From Mytilus edulis (taxonomy: Eukaryota; Mollusca; Bivalvia; Mytilida; Mytilidae), in contig NC_092356.1 in the NCBI RefSeq assembly GCF_963676685.1, positions 50,402,676 to 50,466,675 of the forward strand: 64,000 nucleotides of DNA. The letters run 5' to 3'. This document shows, piece after piece, positions 35,671 through 45,998 of this stretch. The first letter of the stretch is position 1, and each line of letters opens with the position of its first letter. The notes under the pieces are model-generated. The model was given only the letters and a program-made list of their open reading frames with translations, ran no database searches and was not told where the DNA came from. A program made the position numbers and the translations under genes.

Positions 35671-37350
35671 TGAAACAGCATACCTATGTCTAGCTTTTTG
35701 GCTCTGTTAAGGTGTGGCAAAAAAATTCACATTCTTAATATCTTATTTTATGAACACTCAACCCACAAGGTCTACATTGAATTGATTGTGTGTATTCAAA
35801 ACCTGTTTAATCTACTGTAAATTCAGAAATTATTGCAATGTTTTTATTATTGCGAAAAATGCAACATGCAGGGTTATAATCTCAATAGTTTAAACTTGCA
35901 TTCTGAAATAATTTATATGAATTAAACAGGATTTTTTCTCAATATCGCAAAAATTAAAATTGCATTTTAGTCTAATAAAATGACAAAATCACAATAATAA
36001 ATACACGCCATAATTTGTAAATTTACAGCACATGTAAACATTGATTTTTTACTACCAACATTTGTCAAAGTTATGCTTATAAATTTTAAGCATTGAAACA
36101 AGAAAAGGGTACATAATCCTTAAATAGACAAACACATACTAAATAAATAAATGAAAACACTGATCTTACCATGCATATTGTACAAACAAATCCATCTCCT
36201 ATTATTCAGTAACATCACCAGATCATTAAAACATCAACATTCTGGTCCTGTACAAAATATAAATATAACCTACATAAGTCAAATGAACTAATTCAAAATT
36301 ATATCTGCATAGTATTCACAAACATTAAGTATAATTCAAAGACTTTATTTTGGACCTTTTGTAAAAATGATATAGCTACTATTAAGTGTCTGTTTGCGAT
36401 GCGCCGAAGTATAGTCATCAATGTGCTGATGGATCGTCGTACGATGTAGATGTAGATTCTAAATGTATTGTACCAATACATGTATCATTTAATCTATGAT
36501 ATCATTTCTCATGGAAATACTTCTTTAAAACAATATATCTATCATTCATTCACAAACATTCTGACTTAAAAAAAACCCACATCTTCTCTCTAATTCAAAC
36601 ATGAGACTTAAAGCTTCTATAACACAACTATAGGAAAACTGTGCAAATATTTTTAAGACTTCGATTGAAATAAGTCACTAAACTATTTCTAATTGGATTT
36701 AGAAATAGTTCAATTGTGGCTGCTGTATATTTTTGCTATATATATACAACTCTACTACATTTGCATGTTTCTAGAGATTCCTATCAATAAGCTGAGAAAA
36801 CTGACCTTATGGTTTTTTTTAAATCAATTTAAGCTGTCCACTAAATATGAATACAAATTATGTCATAGAACAGCATTAAACACCATTCAGTTCAAAGTAA
36901 ATCCTATTCTAACTAAACAATAGATTATTTCCCTCCAAAATAGACATGTGACTCAATTAACCAATCATCATACAGAACAGAGTTTTCATAACACAAAATA
37001 GTAAAACCTAGAGAGTTAATTAAAACTTAACTATCAAAACTCACTGAGCCATGACGAATTCTTACAATAAATATAACCACTGATGCATGACTAGAAACTA
37101 CTCAATAAATACTAAAAATAAAAATTTATCAAACTCATCAGGTAAATAATAAATTATATCAAAATCTAATACAGAAATAAAAATAATAAAAATTGCAAGT
37201 TACCACATATAAACCATGTAGAGATTGATTGGTTGTTGTTTGATTAACGTTCAGTGGCAAGCATTTCATGCATATTAAGGACGCAGACAAATTATCAATC
37301 AATCCAATCAAAATTGGACCAACTACAATGGGAAAGAGGTAGTGCCAATT
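35671..37350. other. AT-rich non-coding tract
   Basis: No gene seen apart from the weak - strand candidate exon ending at 36170 (see 33409-33482). Confidence 0.35.
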
Positions 37351-38030
37351 AATAATTACATTAGATGTATGTTTCATTATAATACGTTATTCTGATTGGC
37401 TAACTGCACATCACCTGTTATTCCTTAAGCAATTGCATTACACAATAAAACTTATCATTCATGATAACAGATGTCCCACAATAAAGTGCACGTGAATTAA
37501 ATAAAAAAATGATAAGATTTGTGTTTTCATGATCCTAGCTAAAAAATGTAATTATAAGGGAGCTACCATTTGATTTTTATGGGGGGGCTAGGATGAAATT
37601 TGAAAAAAATAGGCAGGACAGGAGTTTTGAGTAAAAAAAAAAGGCAGGATGAGACACTTGCAAAAAAAAAAAGTCAGGACGACAATTTAGGTAAAAAAAA
37701 GTCAGGATAAACTAAAAAAAAAAAGGCAGGACCGAACAGAGTGAAAAATAAAAAGGCAGGACAGAGATTACAGCTAAAAAAAAATGCAGGACAAAATTTT
37801 TCATCCTAGCCCCCCCATAAAAATCAAATGGTAGCTCCCTAAGTATTGAATGCTTCTTTTTGTAACTTCATAGGGTTGTAAAAGTGTTGACCCCGCGCAC
37901 ATTTTCAGAATGAAGCACTTCTAGCTGCGCTTCAAACAAAATGTACTTAGGTCAATGCTTTTTCACCCCAATGAAGTTAAAAAAAGAAGCATTTGAAACA
38001 GAAGCATTCAATTCTTAAATAATCATGTTG
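37351..38030. repeat. foldback dispersed repeat interrupted by a MITE
   Basis: The left part ('ttctgattggctaactgcac' to 'aaaaatgtaattataa') and right part ('gtattgaatgcttctttttg' onward) match 17.89-18.19 kb. In the right part, 'gaatgcttctttttgtaact' (37.85 kb) faces 'aatgaagttaaaaaaagaag' (37.98 kb), giving a hairpin. 'ggtcaatgctttttcacc' mirrors 'ggttgtaaaagtgttgacc'. Confidence 0.7.
37558..37839. mobile_element. 282-bp MITE with ~41-bp perfect TIRs, TSD TAA
   Basis: The two ends are exact inverted copies for about 41 bp, starting GGGAGCTACCATTTGATTTT and continuing through seven G's to 'ctaggatgaaa'. TAA flanks both sides (37555-37557, 37840-37842). The interior holds about seven A-run plus 'ggcagga' units ('aaaaaaggcaggac'), ~25-30 bp apart. 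No transposase. A 3-bp TAA/TTA target duplication fits PIF/Harbinger-type elements (known for that superfamily). The related 49.67-kb element has similar ends and the same TSD. Perfect TIRs suggest recent movement. Confidence 0.9.
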
Positions 38031-38616
38031 AATTTGCAAATCTAAGCAGTTTAGGTATAGGGCCATTTACCCTTTGAATTTATTCAAATATACTATTGCC
38101 ATCATTACCAATTTAGGTAGGGCTTATTCCAATTTGAATTCATGTAATACAACACTATCATAGCCAGAAATTAGTAGTGGTTTTGCTAATTAATATTCAT
38201 AATATGTAAATGAGAATTGTACCACGTGATAGTACTTTGAACTGGACTGGCTTGATAGGTTTGATATCATTAAAATCTTTAAAACATGGATATTATAAGT
38301 TGCCTGTCACAGAGTCCTTATATACAATCACTTTGATATTTCCGTAAAGTTGTCAGGCGGTCAAAATTAAAACAATGAACGCGAATTTAGTGAATTTTTC
38401 GTGCTTTCGTGAGTTTATTCTTCTTGAAATAGTGACATTTTAATTTTACGTGGTAACCTAGAGTTCAACGACTACACATACAAGGTTTGGACTTGCTTAT
38501 TCTTTGGAAATTCAAGTTTCATATTTCACCCCGGCAACCTGTTTTTGTAATGACCTTGTAAGCCAATTTTCAACACGAAGTTTGCAAATTTGACGTTTCA
38601 GCCATTTTAGCCTGTA

Positions 38617-39028
38617 TTTTACACTGAAAATTGCAACAGGGGTATACATCCTACAATCACAAAGAGCCAAATATAACTCTAATGCAGTGGACCCAACATG
38701 TCAATTATGCAAAAATGGAGAAGAAACATTATCCCATTTCCTGCTTACTTGTGTAACTCTAGATGCTGTAAGAAAACCCATATTGGAAAAAATAGTGAGA
38801 ACTGCTGGTAGAATTTTCTCTGAGAGCAACAGACTCAATAACATTGAACTACTCCGATTGATTTGCGATCCTTACAACTATTGCAAAAATAACAGTGATC
38901 AAATATTTGATAATATATCAAAAATTCTTGAACCTCAATGTAGGAAAATGTTACACCTACTCCATACAACAAGATATAGACTTCTCGGTCTGGATACTAA
39001 ACAACTCAAAAAGAGGAGGAAAGTTTAA
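38617..39028 (+). pseudogene. 5'-truncated LINE ORF2 tail, inverted relative to the full element
   Basis: An open + strand frame reads LKIATGVYILQ, DPTCQLC, ETLSHFLLTC and ILEPQCRKMLHLLH before TAA. The full element has LKISTGNYILQ, SPTCKLC, ETVEHFILLC and ILEPLCRQLLYNMH in the same order. The CCHC motif (C-x2-C-x8-H-x4-C) is intact. Similarity stops abruptly upstream of ~38617, as expected from 5' truncation at insertion. It is clearly diverged from the neighbour, so it is a related family rather than a duplicate. The two copies are tail-to-tail. Confidence 0.85.
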
Positions 39029-39143
39029 GACTATTAGTTAATTATATATAATTGTATATAATTAAAGTGTTATGTAAGTGACTCAGCATAAGACAGTCCA
39101 AATTATCACTTCTTATTTAGATAATTTTAGATTTTAAAATTGC

Positions 39144-39375
39144 CTATTGCGTATAGTATAAATTGACATTTGTGTATATAATATTCCGGTGGATGGAACC
39201 ATTATTTGTGTGATAATTATATATATATTCGTGGTGGTGGATGTCACTCCAGCTATAATTGGAGGTGTGCCTTGACTGGCAGAATTTATTATATCTGTAT
39301 CTGTAATCGTAATTCTGCCAATCAAGGCACACCTCCATTCACACAGAGGAAAATGTCAATACGCAATATAACACA
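39144..39375. mobile_element. foldback element with 26-bp hairpin
   Basis: The inner arms 39261-39286 ('ggaggtgtgccttgactggc' + 'agaatt') and 39311-39336 pair with one mismatch around a 24-nt loop. Outer arms 'attgcgtat...attgacattt' (39.15 kb) and 'aaaatgtcaatacgcaat' (39.35 kb) pair with a gap. It lies exactly between the 3' regions of the two convergent LINE copies. Confidence 0.75.
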
Positions 39376-39577
39376 ATACAACGCGCATCACTTCATATAT
39401 TAAAATTTTCCGCCACCTCAAGAATTTATGTTACATACACAAAATAAAACATTAGAAAAAACTTTGATAGAAATAAAACTAAAATGTTCTTTGAATACAA
39501 AAACAACTCATTCTGGGACCATGTGTGCCCGAAATGTACTTGCAAGGCCAATCTTACTAAACTACACTATTAAGCAA

Positions 39578-42500
39578 TTAGAAGTTAGATTTTCTACTGC
39601 CTTGCTTATCTATATTAGCTAATAAAGCATAGCGTTTGTTATGCATATTATAAAGCAACTGTCTACACAGGGGTTCCAAAATATTACTGGTTTCCTCAAA
39701 AACAGCTCTGTTTGCATTAATGTCTACATAACAGAACGGATTGATGATTAGTTGGATAAGATCGATTGGAAACGAAGTTGCAACTTTGGCTAGGATCAGG
39801 CTTCCATTATCTAAGATCTTTGACAAAAGTGGTATTCTTGTCTCTTCTAACTTTTCACACAATAGAATAAAATGTTCCACCGTTTCATCCGCTTTACCAC
39901 AGAGTTTACAAGTTGGACTTATAAAGGTATTCTTTGAAAATGATGCCTTGTGGGTTTGTAGGATATAGTTCCCAGTTGAAATTTTAAGACGTACAGGAAT
40001 TTTTCTGATGTCCTTTAGATTTGCATTAACTGATATAGCTAAAGGATGTACAGATCCAATATTATATTTATGGTCCATAAATTTAAGAGTTGAGTAACCT
40101 TTTGACTCATCAGTAATTTTAGATGTCCAATAGTCATGAATTTTGGATTTAACTAGCTTTTTCCATTGGAATTTTGATAACGGATTGGTTAAATAAGCAT
40201 ATAAGTCATTAATTTCATATTTTAAACATAATTCCTTGACTTCAATAAACCAGCTGCAACTATTATGAGATTTTATCTGTAACTGTCTTTCGGCTATCCG
40301 CCATTCAATTGAATCACAATTCGCTCTAGATATGTTTCCAAAAAGATTGATAGCTTTGACGTGGATTTCAGCTTCTATAGGGAGTAAACCAGATAAAGTA
40401 TAAACTGCAGAATCTGCTACGTTAGAATTTAAAGACAGAATTTGTTTGATCCATTTTTTATATTGAATAGATATATTATTTAGTATTTTTCCTTTAGGTA
40501 ATAAAATTTCCAAACCATAAGTTAATATTGGCAGAATATATGTTCTTATCAATGCTATTGAAGTTTTACTATCTAGACCATTCTCTCCATGGAGGCCTGT
40601 ACCCATTAAACTGTACATTGCTCTACGTGCTTTCTTTATATTTTCATTTACTGTCGATTCAGCAGAATTTTTGTCAGATTTTTGAATTCCTATGTGTGAG
40701 GCGTTCGAAACAATTGGCATGTTTTTTCCATTTAATTTCCAAAATCCATCTTCAATTTCATAAAATTTGCGGCATGTTTTTACTGGAATAATAACGCTTT
40801 TTGTAGGCTGTAATAAATACCCTTCTCTTTTGCTAAAATCCAAAGCAATGTTAATCATGGTTTGTAATTCTAGAGGGTTGTTGGAGACAAGTGCTACATC
40901 GTCAGCACATGTAGGAGCACAACAATTTATGTTCCCTACTCTTCCACCAAGACCTGATGTACTTAAAATGTTAAGCAGAGGATTAATGTAGATTTTATAT
41001 AAGTCAGCGCTGAATGCACCTCCTTGACGGACCCCTTGATCAATAGTGAACATCTCTTTTGACATTATATTATTCCATTTGATAAGAGAAGATGCATTTA
41101 CATATAGATTATTTAGTAATAGTATGGATTGTTCCGTGAAGTCTATCTGGAACATACGACGGATCAAATTAGCATGTACCACAACATCGAAAGCTGACTT
41201 GCCATCTAATAAGGCTATGTAGACTGGAAGTTTAAGGTCTTTGCTTTCCCTTTCAAATTCTTCTATAAAAAGTTCACAAATCAGTGGAGACGTGCCCTCA
41301 GTGAATCCTTTTTGAAGAGGGTTTTGTGAAATTATAATTTTTGGATTTTCTCTTTCTTTCAATATTTTTTCTATAATTTTTGAGTATGTTGGAGTTATAG
41401 TAATTCCTCTATAATTTTTGGCATTTTTTACATCCCCTTTATTTTTGAACACAGGAAATAAAGTTCCGATTTTCAGTAAATCCGGTATGTAGCAGAATTT
41501 AAAGCAGATATTCAACAGATGTTGTAAATGTTGTAATAAAGATTCGCTTCCATGGATAAAATGTTCAGCTGTTAAACCATAAAAATCCTCAGCTTTGTTT
41601 GTATTGAGTTTTGAGACAGCTCTTTTTATCTCTTCAGTAGAAATTTCCTGATGAATATATGTATCTTTACATTTGTTAATAATATGGGTAGCTTCTTTTT
41701 CAATTGAATTTAGATAATTAGTGTCAAAAGAGTTATTGTTGGACTTTTTTGCTAGGTCACCAAAATGTTTATTCCAGCCCTTCATTACATTTTCGGGAGA
41801 TTGGAAAATTTCTTCATCAACAGTTAGTTCCTCAATAAAGCGTGAAAGTCTACCTCTTTGTTTTTTTATAAGGCTGTAGAAAAGTGCCGGATCGTTATAC
41901 CCTGCATCAATGATTTTCTGCCGTTCTTGTATTCTCTGTAGTGCAGTTTCTATTCTGCATTGTTTACGAAGAGAGGAAGTTGTGATTTTCTTCTGAATAG
42001 TAAGAGGATGGTTGGGGTCAGGTGGACGACCATTTTGTTTCCACTGAAAGAATGCTATTTTTTTCTCTGATATTGCTTGAGAGATATTTTCAGTCATAAT
42101 TTGTAATTTCTTCTTCCGTATCTTTTTTTTCTTTTTGGGAGCAACAGCCAAAGTAGCTTTAGTAAGAGTATGGTTGAGAGTCTGAAAAGCTTGATCCAGT
42201 TCATTAGGGTTCATTGGATCGACTTTTAATAGAGCTATGCCTTCTTCAACTAGAATTTTATATCTATCTCTATCTATATTGTTCCATTTGACCTTATGGT
42301 GGGTAGTCACCTGTGTTTGACTTACGGAATTAATGCAGGGAAATTTATATTTGAGTTGTAGTAGAATTGGAAGATGATCCGAGACGTTTGAAATAATGTC
42401 AGGTTTTTCAATATTTATTATGAAATCTTTAAATTTCTCTTGGTAAAGTATATAATCAATTGCAGAAGATGATATGCCACTGGTATGTGTATAGGTAATT

Positions 42501-43162
42501 CCAACTTCTGTAGTAGACAAGTTATGGTCTGACATGAAATCAAGTATATAATTTTTTCTATTAGAGTTATTTTCTTTAAAAATATTTTCATTAAAATCTC
42601 CACCAATAATTATCTGGTGAGTGGTTTTATAAACCTCCATGATCTCATGTAATTGGTCAATACATTCATAAAGTTCATTTAGATGGTTATCTGACGATTT
42701 GCAAGGAAGATAAATAGAAATAAATAAAAGTTTCTGATTTCCAGACAACTCAATACACTGTATTCTCTCATTTCCAATTGGTAAAGTTGTAACAAGTTTG
42801 TCAAGATTCTTTTTCCACAATATAGCTACACCTCCATAGCCACGAGGCATATGAAGAGGTTGAATAGGATCATTAGAATCAACTGCTTTACCCGTTCCAG
42901 TAAAATCACTATGTAGTTCTTGTAATAGATTTAGTTGGCAGTCATATAGCCAGTGTTCTTGGAGAAGAAATATATCAATTTTGCTTTCCAACTCATTAAA
43001 TAGTGGACCACATGTCAATATGTTTTTGCAGTTAAAATCTAAAATTCTCAGAGTAGAGTTGCTACGTACATCTTTATCTTTATTTACACAATGTACATTT
43101 ATACAGTCATTTTTAAAATCTAAAACATCGTATTCAATAATTCCATCACTGCTTGTATTCAT
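39578..43162 (-). CDS. LINE ORF2: AP endonuclease + reverse transcriptase
   Basis: The 1194-residue product nicks the target and primes cDNA synthesis there. The endonuclease (~36-270) shows N44, E69 in LLQEHW, D189/N191 in GGDFNEN, and SDHLP at 261-265. The reverse transcriptase (~555-800) has YRGITI, motif A LLDGKSAFD (D653, D659), QGVRQGG at 709-715 and motif C as CADD (752-755), where Y/F is replaced by Cys. A basic linker with K-rich runs lies at 343-353. The C-terminus carries C1085-x2-C1088-x8-H1097-x4-C1102, a CCHC nucleic-acid-binding motif typical of LINEs. No RNase H is apparent. The ATG is 26 nt after the ORF1 stop, so reinitiation or an internal start is likely. The frame is fully open, so it may encode an active enzyme. 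Confidence 0.95.
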   Translation of the reverse strand: MNTSSDGIIEYDVLDFKNDCINVHCVNKDKDVRSNSTLRILDFNCKNILTCGPLFNELESKIDIFLLQEHWLYDCQLNLLQELHSDFTGTGKAVDSNDPIQPLHMPRGYGGVAILWKKNLDKLVTTLPIGNERIQCIELSGNQKLLFISIYLPCKSSDNHLNELYECIDQLHEIMEVYKTTHQIIIGGDFNENIFKENNSNRKNYILDFMSDHNLSTTEVGITYTHTSGISSSAIDYILYQEKFKDFIINIEKPDIISNVSDHLPILLQLKYKFPCINSVSQTQVTTHHKVKWNNIDRDRYKILVEEGIALLKVDPMNPNELDQAFQTLNHTLTKATLAVAPKKKKKIRKKKLQIMTENISQAISEKKIAFFQWKQNGRPPDPNHPLTIQKKITTSSLRKQCRIETALQRIQERQKIIDAGYNDPALFYSLIKKQRGRLSRFIEELTVDEEIFQSPENVMKGWNKHFGDLAKKSNNNSFDTNYLNSIEKEATHIINKCKDTYIHQEISTEEIKRAVSKLNTNKAEDFYGLTAEHFIHGSESLLQHLQHLLNICFKFCYIPDLLKIGTLFPVFKNKGDVKNAKNYRGITITPTYSKIIEKILKERENPKIIISQNPLQKGFTEGTSPLICELFIEEFERESKDLKLPVYIALLDGKSAFDVVVHANLIRRMFQIDFTEQSILLLNNLYVNASSLIKWNNIMSKEMFTIDQGVRQGGAFSADLYKIYINPLLNILSTSGLGGRVGNINCCAPTCADDVALVSNNPLELQTMINIALDFSKREGYLLQPTKSVIIPVKTCRKFYEIEDGFWKLNGKNMPIVSNASHIGIQKSDKNSAESTVNENIKKARRAMYSLMGTGLHGENGLDSKTSIALIRTYILPILTYGLEILLPKGKILNNISIQYKKWIKQILSLNSNVADSAVYTLSGLLPIEAEIHVKAINLFGNISRANCDSIEWRIAERQLQIKSHNSCSWFIEVKELCLKYEINDLYAYLTNPLSKFQWKKLVKSKIHDYWTSKITDESKGYSTLKFMDHKYNIGSVHPLAISVNANLKDIRKIPVRLKISTGNYILQTHKASFSKNTFISPTCKLCGKADETVEHFILLCEKLEETRIPLLSKILDNGSLILAKVATSFPIDLIQLIINPFCYVDINANRAVFEETSNILEPLCRQLLYNMHNKRYALLANIDKQGSRKSNF

Positions 43163-43188
43163 TTGTTCAGTAAGTAACGTGTCGATGT

Positions 43189-45771
43189 TTATGACAACAT
43201 TTTGTGCCTTTCGAATTGGAACAGTTCCTTGTATAAAAAATCCTGCTCCGATTTGTCTTGTGAATAATATAGAGGTTGACCTATTCTTGAACCGTGAAGT
43301 ATTGGAGAAGTTTTATCTTTCTCTTCTGGAGTGTTCGTTATAGAGGAAGACGAAGAATTATGAAATCTTGCAGTAGATGTTTTTTCTCTACAATTTGCCT
43401 CTGTATTACTAGCAGAATTAGCAGAAAGTTGAGTCGGAGTAAGTGAGATTAAATTAGAAAAACAAACATGATTTTCTGCAGAATGCCGATTATGAGAATG
43501 ATGAAAGGTTTCTGGGGGGACGTTGTGGTAAGTCCCACCATTGCCCCACCAGTTACCTTGGGTATAATTATCTGGAGTACTTGTTTCCGGGTAGTAACTC
43601 TTGTGGATATTGTCCTGATAATTATTCCAGTTGTGAGAGTGTGGATAGCACGGATCATGACTATCAGTAGGGACGTTGTGGTAAGTCCCACCATTGCCCC
43701 ACTGATAATGTGATGTACTATTATAATTAGTGGCTGGAATATTGTAATCTCTGGAATAGTGAGTGTTGTATGGGTAGCTCGGAAAATGTGGATTTGCATA
43801 GACAATGTTGTGTTGGACGGAACTAGTTGGAGCACTATTGCGATAATTTGCATATTCAACGTTGTGTTGGACGGAGCTAGTTGGAGCACTATTGACATGT
43901 GTAGATTTCTCTTGTAGAGGACTATCTGTATCCAAGGATTGGAGAAGACTAAGTTCCCGATCAACTTTTTTTAGGACGTACTCGGTTACTCTTTCATGTA
44001 TACCTCTGATGAGATCTTCAGCTGGCTGTTTTTGTTTATGGTTGTCAGTTGTCTTACTATCCATGTGGGCTTGATTCTTCACAGAGTTATCTAAACATTG
44101 ATTTAGGGTTTTAAGAGATTGTTCTAGTTCTAGGTTTCTACTTTCTGCTTTGAATAGTCTATCTAAAATACTTGACTTGTCATTTGATTTGTCATTTAAT
44201 ATAGCTTCTTTAATCTTTAATTGTTCTTCTTTTTTCTTTAACTTTTGCTCTAGAAGTTTAAAGTCTTTGGCCGAAATTTCTTTACCCTGATCTTTTTTAC
44301 TTGTTTCTTTTGAATTTGTAACATGATGATTGTGAGGCATAGGAATATCCGGAATGGAAGGATTGGCAGTTTTAGGTACTGCAGACGTGTTGGTACATGC
44401 TAATTCAATGTTGTTGTGATTACTCTTAGCTACATGGCTATTAGATTCAATAGATTTGCATGTGGTTTGAACAACAGTTTCTAGATCTGAAAAGGATGTT
44501 GATAAGTCTTTAGTATTGAGATTGGGTAACTGTGTGTTGAGACAATCCGAATGGTTTGAAGATTTTGTAGATAATGGATGTCCATCTTGAGATTGATCAA
44601 TAATGTCCTGTACCAAGATAGAATTTGTAGAGGTATGGAGTTTGTAAACTGTTTCTAATGTATTTGAACTGGACCTCTGATCTAACAAGCCAGCACAAGT
44701 GTAACAGGAATTTGTATTGGTATCAAGACAGCTGTTATGACATACTAAATTGCACTCTGGACAGATATTTTCTGTATCATTTAGGGCTTCATCACATACA
44801 GAGCATTGTATAAGGTTCTCCTCTATAAGTATGGCTCTTGCACTAGTAATATGTCTTACTTCTGACTGGATGCTATTTCCATATGTTTTTAGATGTGTTT
44901 CAGGACTAGTAGTACAAGTTATATGGGATTGGTGGTACTTTAACACAGAAGGGACGTTGTGGTAAGTCCCACCATTGCCCCTCTGTGTGTCAAGTATATT
45001 TACCTTTGTACTGTCACAACTTTTACATTGATATGTTTTATCATTCTTTTCGATGGAGGAAATATCTTCTACAGACAACTTGTCACATTTATAATGAACC
45101 CAGTGATTGTTATGACACAATACTGCCCTAGATTTGCAGTTCCTATTGCACTTAATACAACGTTCCTCATTTGAACTTTTTGTAGATTTGTTCTCAGGTA
45201 AGCCAGGATTCGGTGTTGCTGATTTTTTAAGACAATCTAGTGCCTCAATTAATTTTGATGCTAGGTTTTTATTCAGGAGGTCAGTGTTTATATTTGCACC
45301 ATTGATTTGCGTATTAGACATGATCTTGTGTATGTGTTCAATATCTCTATAGAACAATTTGTCCACATTTTTCCCATTGATTAGTAAGTTGCATTTTGTT
45401 AGGTATGCATTGATTGTGTAACTATCAGTTGGATTGTCAAAAATATGGTAGGTATATTGAACATTATTTCCTCCTTTGTCTGTTGCTATGGTTTTGCGGT
45501 AATCATGAAACTTGAAAGAAGGATCGTTAAAATATTGCTCCAGAGCATGTATGAACAGTTCAAAAGATAAGGTGTCCATTTTGATAGTAACGCCACCGCC
45601 AGTATAGACATACTCTATTACAGATCTTTTAGTACTTTCAAGCTTTTTCTTCAGTGATTTTTCTATATTGAGAGTGTAGTTATTGTTGTAACTATTTTGA
45701 GGAAGTGTATGTACACTAACCAAGTTGGTTTTCTGTATGTTATCAACTTTATACGGTTGGATATTCATCAT
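43189..45771 (-). CDS. LINE ORF1: double PHD-like zinc finger, coiled coil
   Basis: The 860-residue protein probably packages the element RNA. The N-terminal ~180 residues have no known fold. A C4HC3 finger follows: C205, C208, C212, C219, H226, C229, C249, C252. A second, shorter one has C323, C326, C337, C340, H345, C348, C356, C359. A Lys/Glu-rich coiled coil spans ~500-560. The C-terminal third is rich in Asn, Tyr, His, Ser and looks disordered. GNGGTYHNVP occurs three times (265-274, 692-701, 743-752), encoded by an identical 30-nt stretch each time. An 18-residue unit starting NSAPTSSVQHN is duplicated (627-662). PHD-bearing ORF1 proteins are known from CR1-like LINEs. ORF2 follows after 26 nt; the esterase-like ORF precedes it by 227 nt. 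Confidence 0.9.
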   Translation of the reverse strand: MMNIQPYKVDNIQKTNLVSVHTLPQNSYNNNYTLNIEKSLKKKLESTKRSVIEYVYTGGGVTIKMDTLSFELFIHALEQYFNDPSFKFHDYRKTIATDKGGNNVQYTYHIFDNPTDSYTINAYLTKCNLLINGKNVDKLFYRDIEHIHKIMSNTQINGANINTDLLNKNLASKLIEALDCLKKSATPNPGLPENKSTKSSNEERCIKCNRNCKSRAVLCHNNHWVHYKCDKLSVEDISSIEKNDKTYQCKSCDSTKVNILDTQRGNGGTYHNVPSVLKYHQSHITCTTSPETHLKTYGNSIQSEVRHITSARAILIEENLIQCSVCDEALNDTENICPECNLVCHNSCLDTNTNSCYTCAGLLDQRSSSNTLETVYKLHTSTNSILVQDIIDQSQDGHPLSTKSSNHSDCLNTQLPNLNTKDLSTSFSDLETVVQTTCKSIESNSHVAKSNHNNIELACTNTSAVPKTANPSIPDIPMPHNHHVTNSKETSKKDQGKEISAKDFKLLEQKLKKKEEQLKIKEAILNDKSNDKSSILDRLFKAESRNLELEQSLKTLNQCLDNSVKNQAHMDSKTTDNHKQKQPAEDLIRGIHERVTEYVLKKVDRELSLLQSLDTDSPLQEKSTHVNSAPTSSVQHNVEYANYRNSAPTSSVQHNIVYANPHFPSYPYNTHYSRDYNIPATNYNSTSHYQWGNGGTYHNVPTDSHDPCYPHSHNWNNYQDNIHKSYYPETSTPDNYTQGNWWGNGGTYHNVPPETFHHSHNRHSAENHVCFSNLISLTPTQLSANSASNTEANCREKTSTARFHNSSSSSITNTPEEKDKTSPILHGSRIGQPLYYSQDKSEQDFLYKELFQFERHKMLS
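43517..43547 (-). repeat. 30-nt motif, copy 1 (encodes GNGGTYHNVP)
   Basis: On the + strand the segment runs 'ggacgttgtggtaagtccca' then 'ccattgcccc'. Identical copies are at 43671-43700 and 44952-44981, with a diverged copy at 45869-45898. Confidence 0.9.
43671..43700 (-). repeat. 30-nt motif, copy 2
   Basis: Identical at all 30 positions to copy 1, including silent codon positions. Confidence 0.9.
44952..44981 (-). repeat. 30-nt motif, copy 3
   Basis: Identical to copies 1 and 2 although it lies 1.3 kb away in the same reading frame, between the two zinc fingers. Confidence 0.9.
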
Positions 45772-45868
45772 GAAAATTCTAAATACTTATGATGTAAATG
45801 GTAAGAAAGTTGCAATATTCAATATAAATATTATATGTCCATCAAAATATTTATTGCGATTACTGTAA

Positions 45869-45898
45869 GGACGTTGTGGTAAGCCCCACCATCGCCTT
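45869..45898 (-). repeat. 30-nt motif, copy 4, in the ORF1 leader
   Basis: Non-coding copy ~100 nt upstream of the ORF1 ATG, with a few differences ('ggtaagccccaccatcgcc'). Its presence outside the ORF argues that the motif is not only a peptide repeat. Confidence 0.85.
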
Positions 45899-45998
45899 AT
45901 ACAGTTTTATAATAAAAGTGGAATATAAATTTGTTGTATATTAAAATTTAAAAGAACTAAATTATCTATAATAATATTTTTTTTTTTTTTATTTTCTT

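Noticed and set aside
43449..43964. 171-codon - strand frame inside ORF1
   Set aside because: Out-of-frame shadow of ORF1, whose zinc fingers and length clearly define the true frame.
44959..44970. + strand splice donors GTGGTAAGT within ORF1
   Set aside because: They lie on the antisense strand of the LINE as part of the 30-nt motif; no + strand gene is seen there.
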